A DNA stretch of 64,000 bases. It comes from Macquaria australasica (Eukaryota > Chordata > Actinopteri > Centrarchiformes > Percichthyidae). Positions 58,209 through 64,000 of the stretch are shown in pieces. The translations under genes were made by a program, and so were the position numbers. The stretch spans positions 310,001 through 374,000 of the forward strand of contig SEMN01000480.1 of NCBI GenBank assembly GCA_005408345.1, given 5' to 3'. How positions within the stretch are numbered: the first letter of the stretch is position 1; each line of letters opens with the position of its first letter. The notes below the pieces were generated by a model. That model saw only the letters and a list, made by a program, of their open reading frames with translations, was not told the origin of the DNA and ran no database searches.

Positions 58209-61200
58209 CTACATACTGACCTTCCCAGGCTGGCCTGGGTCTTTATATTTCAGGCTTTGAGGCTACATCTGAAACAAAAGCAAAATTATGGGTCTGGTTT
58301 GGCTTGAGGAGAGCGCAGTGACCCCGGCATGTGGTTTTCTTAGGCCAGACCAGAGAGAGGTGAGGTGGGGAGAAGAATTTGTGTGAATCTAGCTGTGTAT
58401 TTGAAGAAAACCCTAACCACAGCTAATTTGAATGTGTCATTAGCAGGAGGGGGTGATCTAAACTTGGGCTGGCCAGTGATGGAGTAAAATCCACATACTA
58501 CCGAAGACACCACTTGTTTTTCTTTTTTTTCTTTTTTTTTGTTGAGAGATTTTGGGGGGAACATAGGGGCCATAGCCTCGAGAGCAAGCACACTACTTAT
58601 CACCTCATAAATCTTCACTCCTCCTCATCATCACTTGTCCATGTGATGAAGCTGTTGTTTCTTGAAGCTTCTTTTGCCTTCTGTCACTTGTTGCTCTGGG
58701 TCATCACCATGAATTGTGAAAGAGTGGGCTGGTTTTATCCTAATCTTGATGGATTGTCACACAGTCACTTTTACAATATTATGTCCTTTCCTATTCCATT
58801 TTTTGAAAGGAGGATGATTGTAGGTGTTGCAGGAAAGGCATTGCTCAATTCATGTTTTTAAGACTAAGCAATTGTCTTTGCTTAGCATGGGTCCATACTC
58901 CAAAGTGCGTGGCATGACGTCCCATTGTTGGTATACATGAAACACAGGTGTAGCAATGACACAGATATAAACGGAGAATGGTGTATTTTGGGACCTTACG
59001 CAGATGGATCACCCTAAAGTAAAACAATCAGTAAGGAAAGCTCACAGTTTTTTCCTGTGTCTCTTAAGGTTTCCTACAGTGGACCTGCATCGCACTGTGT
59101 GGTCTTGAACCCTATTTAGACCTAGTGGGTGACCACTGTACAATTAGGTATGCCATGTTTCACAGCAGCAGCAGAAAGTGGAATTCCTGTCAATGGAGCA
59201 GACCTTCTCATGTTTACTGCTCACATATTCCTCCTACCATTCATGGCACTGCACCCAACCTGGCTTATGGTTGATTGTATCATGCAGTATGAATAACACA
59301 ATTATAAAACCCCATAAGACACTCCATGTTTATGTAACTGCAGATCCTCCAAGGGAAGGGCTTACTACATGCAAGGATGAAAGTTGATGCCCCAGATGGC
59401 AATTTCACAGCTAACAGAAATATATGTTTCTTGGCTTGAAGGTGTTTGAGACAGCTAATTTAAGGATGACAGTTTCATGTCAGAGGAAGAAAAAGGTCAG
59501 CATCTCGTAGATCTTCCTGATATAATAGTCATGTAAATTTTACACATATAATGAACAGAAACAGCACAGCATGCAGTCTTTAACACATTATTTACATCAA
59601 AATCAATGAAAATGGTGTTATCATCCTCCCTCATTTGTCTAGATGTCAAGAAACAACCACATTAATGACAGAACTCCTGTTGAAATGTACATGTTGACTT
59701 TTAAAAGTATTAATTCTATGTTATGCCTAAAGTAAAATCACTGATATATTGGACCATCCAGGGATGATTTCATCAGGCCTTTTGAGAAGACAGTGTCAGC
59801 ACCATAACATAATCTTGAAGTATTCTGGTTTGCACTTTTGTGGAGGAGTCAATTGCCAAGTATTTGGCGTGTTTATAGATTTCAGTCAGTGACTGCTGAT
59901 AGATGACAGCTAAGGATATCCCCAAAGACAGACTAGACAATCTTGTTTTTAAGGGGTGGGTGTGCAATTTGGGGAAAAAAAAGAACACCAATGTAGAGAA
60001 ATCACATTATGGTTTTAATCTCTTGGGCCAAATGGTGCCATGCTTCATTCATAATGGTGGAAAGGAGACTTGAAGCATCAAAGTGTAGAGGGAGGCCTTA
60101 CACCCATGACTGTCTTGAAAAAACCCAGCAAAAAGCCACAGCCCTGGAATCATATGTTAAAATCATTACAGAGTAAGACCCTTACTACTGCAACCGTGCC
60201 ATAACGAGAAATCTATCCATGCTGCTGCTCGCTGAGTGGTGTTGGTGGGAGGTTTGGTGACAGACCCTTGCGTGAACTACTATTGCTTCATCACCATGCA
60301 TCCCAATTGCACATCCTTGAGATTAAGCTATGGAGGCCTCCATGGCTGCTTAGCAAGGCCAAGCAAACGCGATGTCTTCTCAGAATCCACAATGCGTTCA
60401 AACTGGGCCTCTCCTCTTCAATCACCATATACCACACACACAGTCCATTTCAAAACACATCCATAAATTGTAAAAACCATTGACTGATTGGCAATGAGCT
60501 CTTTTTCAAATAAAGAGCTCTCTTAAATCTACCTACTTTTGCTCAAGTGGTCATTCAAAAGTGGGAACCTTGACAGTCTGATGAGATCACAGTATGATAT
60601 ATTACAGCTGATTCCTCTCTTGAAACACGCACTCTTTAGTCTTAATGAATATCAGCAAGAAATCTCAATGTCAAATTTGTTCTCATGAGTTTAAAACTTA
60701 ATCTTAGCCTTTCCTCATAACATATGGATGGCTTCCTGGCAGGTCCATCTGTTGGACAGTACTGATCCAAAGGGTGACCGGTGGTCACTGTCGGTACCAC
60801 CCTCATCCCACACTTTGTGTCTAGGCAAGTGGGCACTGGCCAGAACATGCTCTGGGCAAAGGGCTGTGTGTGGTCTATGGAGCTCCCACGACAGTCTAGT
60901 ATTGTCCAAAAGAAAGTTAATGCCAAATCCACAATGTACGTAAAAATGTAATAACATTTCCTCGAATTCGGGAAATCTTATTTTGAAGAATATACAAAAG
61001 GACATCTACTCTCCTAGAATATACTGTAAATATTTTCATTGGTTTGCACATGTGTCAGTGTCCCTGTCAAAGTATTGTTTCTCTTGATCTATGAAGGACA
61101 CTTTTGTGCCACCCAAATACAATAACAAACAATTAGGAAAACATTTGTTTCTTTTGTCCTATTAGAATCACATTCTAATGTAGCTCAGAAAATTATTTTA

Positions 61201-62999
61201 CATTTTTATGATAATTAACTCAGTAACTGTGATGATAAGACAGAACAATAGAGCAAACTATTATGATGACAGTTTCTGGGCTGAAATGCTTTGTCTCCAT
61301 AGTCATGTCTCAGAGGAGATGGCAAAGGCTGCTTCTTCGTCTTGTGCGTTCCCCAGCACACAGTGGGTCTGCTCTTAATTGTGGCAAGGAGAACATCGGC
61401 AAGACTCATTCTATTCTTCATTTCATCCCACAGACACACCAGAAAACAGCTAGTAGTTTCTGCAAGTTTCATTTTCCACGGGAGACAGCCACAAGCCCAA
61501 AAAAGCAAAGCGCAATGTCATCACCCAGGAATCCAAGAAATACCAGAAAGTCTGAGTTTTATTACAAAAATCATCTGTGAGCACAAACAAATGTGGAGCA
61601 CAAACATGCCTTTTAATTGAGAAGGCAGATGGTCCCATCGCAGGCGGGACAGCAGCGAGAAGGGACTGTGGAAAACAAAGCATCCGCGACGACCACGACC
61701 CTCCATTTCTGCCGCTCTAACTGGGAGACAGGGTCTGGGGTTGGAACCCACAAGACTCAAACAGAAATCACCATTGTTGCCTCAGAGAGACACACAGACA
61801 GACCAGTTCACAGGAACAAGTTGTATTGGGTTTCCGGGGAGGGGGGGTGTTGTTTATCCACTTCATCATCATTGTTGTGTTTGTCTTCTGCTGTTTCTTT
61901 GATAGCTTTGGGAATGAAGCCACTTTTATCCCGACCTGAAATCCCAAATGCGATATTGGGGGAACGGTTGGTTAAAACACAACATTTACACTGAAATAAA
62001 CACAGCAAATACTCTGGAAGCGATCTACAGAGTAATCATCATGTAAAAGCTCATTTCTTGGTAGTCACCGTAATTTGAGGAATTCCACTGGTGATTCGAT
62101 ACCATGTATGAAAATGTTTTCTGTTGGTTGGGATTATAGTGAAGCGTTCTGAGGAACTAAATCTCCCCTAAAGATGCCTTCCCTCCCAGACTGGTCATAG
62201 TAACTGGATCCTCTGTTTAATAGTTTGCTGTAGCAGGGGACTGACTGAGTGGTTTCCATTCCACTGGGCTGTAACCGATTGTCCCAGTGACCACAACAAA
62301 GGATAAAAAAGGAAGGAGGGTGAGGGGATAGAGAATAACCCGGGGCTCAGTATGGATTGGAGAACCCTGAGATCAATGACTCAATGGCTTCCAGAGACTC
62401 CTCCGACTTAACTACATTTTAACCCCAACCTTATCTGTAGCATCTGCTTTATCCTTACCACACAACAAGTCAAGGCTGTGTGATATAGTTTGTACAACAT
62501 CATCTTACACACAGGATATGGTATCTAACAACCAGTCTGGCTTCTCTGAACTTTACACTAATAGGTCGGAATCAGGAAGGCTTGATCTACTTAATTCATC
62601 CAGACATGAGAGGAAACAGAAAAAGACATCATCACAGCGGTCTACCAACAATGTAGGCCATATGTCCATTAAGTGGGCATTTTGTTCTGTTTTGTGAAGT
62701 AGATGTGTGTGTTCACGAGGGTGACTGCTATGTCAACAGATGTATGGTGTACAGACTCAGTGCTGATGTGTTGAAGTGGCATTACCTCCACAGAACCTGC
62801 TCTACAAGCGTCTATACTGTAGCGGGTAACCATTAACCAAACCTACTTTGTGTGTATGACCTAGTACTAATGCAAGAAACATTTTGATGGATTTCCCCAA
62901 CCCTCTGAAGTTACAAAGGCAGAAAACACCGTATTGAAAAACAAAATGTGACATATTAATTATCATTGGCAATTGTAAGCTACATTTAGTCACACAGAA
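58209..62999. other. Intergenic, no recognised gene
   Basis: Several frames of 90-125 codons occur on both strands around 60640-61000 and 61215-61994, but they overlap in conflicting frames and none has a domain I recognise. A T-rich run lies at 58517-58541. No RNA gene or transposon terminus is recognised. Confidence 0.5.
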
Positions 63000-63260
63000 A
63001 AGCTCCATGCCAGTGTGCCAGATTGAAAGGCCTTCCACTCATTAATATCACAAATGACCTTTGTCTCATTGCGGTTCCTGGAAACCTAAATCACTCCATA
63101 GTCATGCATGGAGTAAAATGGAGCATTGAGCAGGCAGAGAGACAAGGCAAACGCATTGTGACTGTCACCAAATTAAAAATGTGCCTTTTGACGCCTTAAG
63201 TCCTTTTCCCCATGATGATGCCTCTGAAAAATTGGATAATTAATTCCCTGAATCTCTCTT
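63000..63260. promoter_or_regulatory. Candidate conserved non-coding element
   Basis: Repeat-free block with ATTAAT at 63041-63046, CCTTTGT (inverse ACAAAGG, SOX/TCF-like) at 63058-63064 and GGATAATTAATTCCC near the right end. No coding signal. Conservation untested. Confidence 0.28.
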
Positions 63261-64000
63261 CTTAAAATTTGAGTGTATGCAGAGACAGTGGTTTAGGAAC
63301 AATGACATGCAGATGTGCTCTGGAAGATCGAGCAAACCCATAAATAGTATTTCTATCAAACAGACATTTTTGAGCTTGGGCAAAAACAATTATAGATTTA
63401 GCATTGTCTCATCGTGGCTAATTTATTCTTCACTTCCCTTGTCAGACTAGGACTGGTTCAAACTGAGTATGTTAGCAGGCTCCTTTTTGTCTTATTCAAA
63501 TCCACTTCACACATTTGTGTTGTGATTGTGGCAATTCCAAAGCCAGATGTTTTCTTCGATTTTGTGTGTGTTACCAAATGTATCTCTCTGCTAATAGGAA
63601 CTCAATAGTTAAAGCTTGGTTCATTACACACTCTGTTGAGTGATTTCGCGATGAATTACTGGGTGTGATTCTGACCACTGTAAGTGATGATTCACGTGAT
63701 GATTAAAGTGTCAAACTCAAAGGGCAAGTGCAAAGTAAGTTCCTGATGATTACATACTTGACACCTCATATCAAAACATACACTACGTAATGGTTTCCCT
63801 TGTAAAAAAAAAAGCCAAAATCCACTGACAACTCCCTGTGTTTACAGAGCAAATCTCCTTTCTGCTGATCTGTTGCCTGTCTGACATCTGAGATGATGCT
63901 AGGTGTCCACTGAGAGGTGACAGTTGGGTGTGTGTACTCAGCCACAGACAAAACAACACTTTGGCAGACACAGCAAAGTCCCGGCTCATTTTCACGTACA
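63261..64000. other. Intergenic, no recognised feature
   Basis: AT-rich to the window edge, with an A10 run near 63805. No exon of a neighbouring gene is recognised at the right end. Confidence 0.5.

Noticed and set aside
60642..61005. Two overlapping 96-codon minus-strand frames
   Set aside because: I considered a Tc1/mariner transposase fragment, but no DDE motif or PN-x-NPIE-type segment is present.
816..64000. An ATXN10 exon or the let-7 cluster near WNT7B
   Set aside because: I looked for the let-7 seed region (GAGGTAGTAGGTTG) and for a clear conserved exon and saw neither; the let-7 host gene lies on the other side in mammals.
1..64000. CRISPR array, phage, operon or toxin-antitoxin system
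   Set aside because: The DNA is clearly vertebrate: microsatellites, fish transposons, poly(A) signals and no dense coding. No regularly spaced repeat-spacer array exists; the only regular arrays are the microsatellites and short tandem repeats listed.

Overview
This window is vertebrate nuclear DNA, most likely from a spiny-rayed (percomorph) ray-finned fish. It is almost entirely non-coding. It carries long CA/GT microsatellites, poly(A) signals and several dispersed repeats I know from percomorph genomes: a fold-back element built around CTAGCCTGGCTCTGTC, hAT-type miniature elements, and LINE tails ending in ATATAAATAAA. The species assignment is inference; no species marker is present.

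The one real gene I can support is at the left edge. Bases 1-83 on the plus strand are the last codons of a Wnt ligand, ending in CNCKFQWCCFVKCNTC then SERTEVFTCK and a stop. The last eight residues and the Phe after CC point to wnt7b rather than wnt7a. A putative 3' UTR follows, with AATAAA signals at 190-195 and 791-796. The remaining ~63 kb is the 3' flank of wnt7b, with no convincing further exon.

Transposon-derived stretches: a half fold-back copy beside a miniature-element end (1557-2002); a full fold-back element (8716-9337); a composite inverted-arm element (11651-12769); a LINE 3' tail (14730-14936); a hAT-type miniature element with an exact 8-bp target duplication (15090-15501); a fold-back copy with a replaced core (21090-21694); one miniature element inside another (23228-23745); hAT end fragments near 28956; an antisense degraded LINE split by a BED-finger hAT remnant (35485-36460); and an internally deleted hAT with a 146-codon transposase N-terminus, inserted into a 42-bp tandem repeat (51197-52150).

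Between these lie repeat-free blocks of mixed composition with homeodomain, POU, OTX or SOX/TCF-like words (for example 16215-16460, 24230-24580, 30667-30960, 33705-33965, 37255-37350, 44890-45100, 48640-48960 and 63000-63260). A long gene-poor flank of a developmental signalling gene is where distal enhancers are often found, so these are candidates; only cross-species alignment can show whether they are conserved. I found no tRNA, rRNA, CRISPR array, operon or other prokaryotic feature, and no clearly new biological system. The best leads are the nested transposon histories, a 12-bp perfect hairpin, a cluster of non-B-DNA-forming tracts, and a possible unrecognised exon at 38670-38892.
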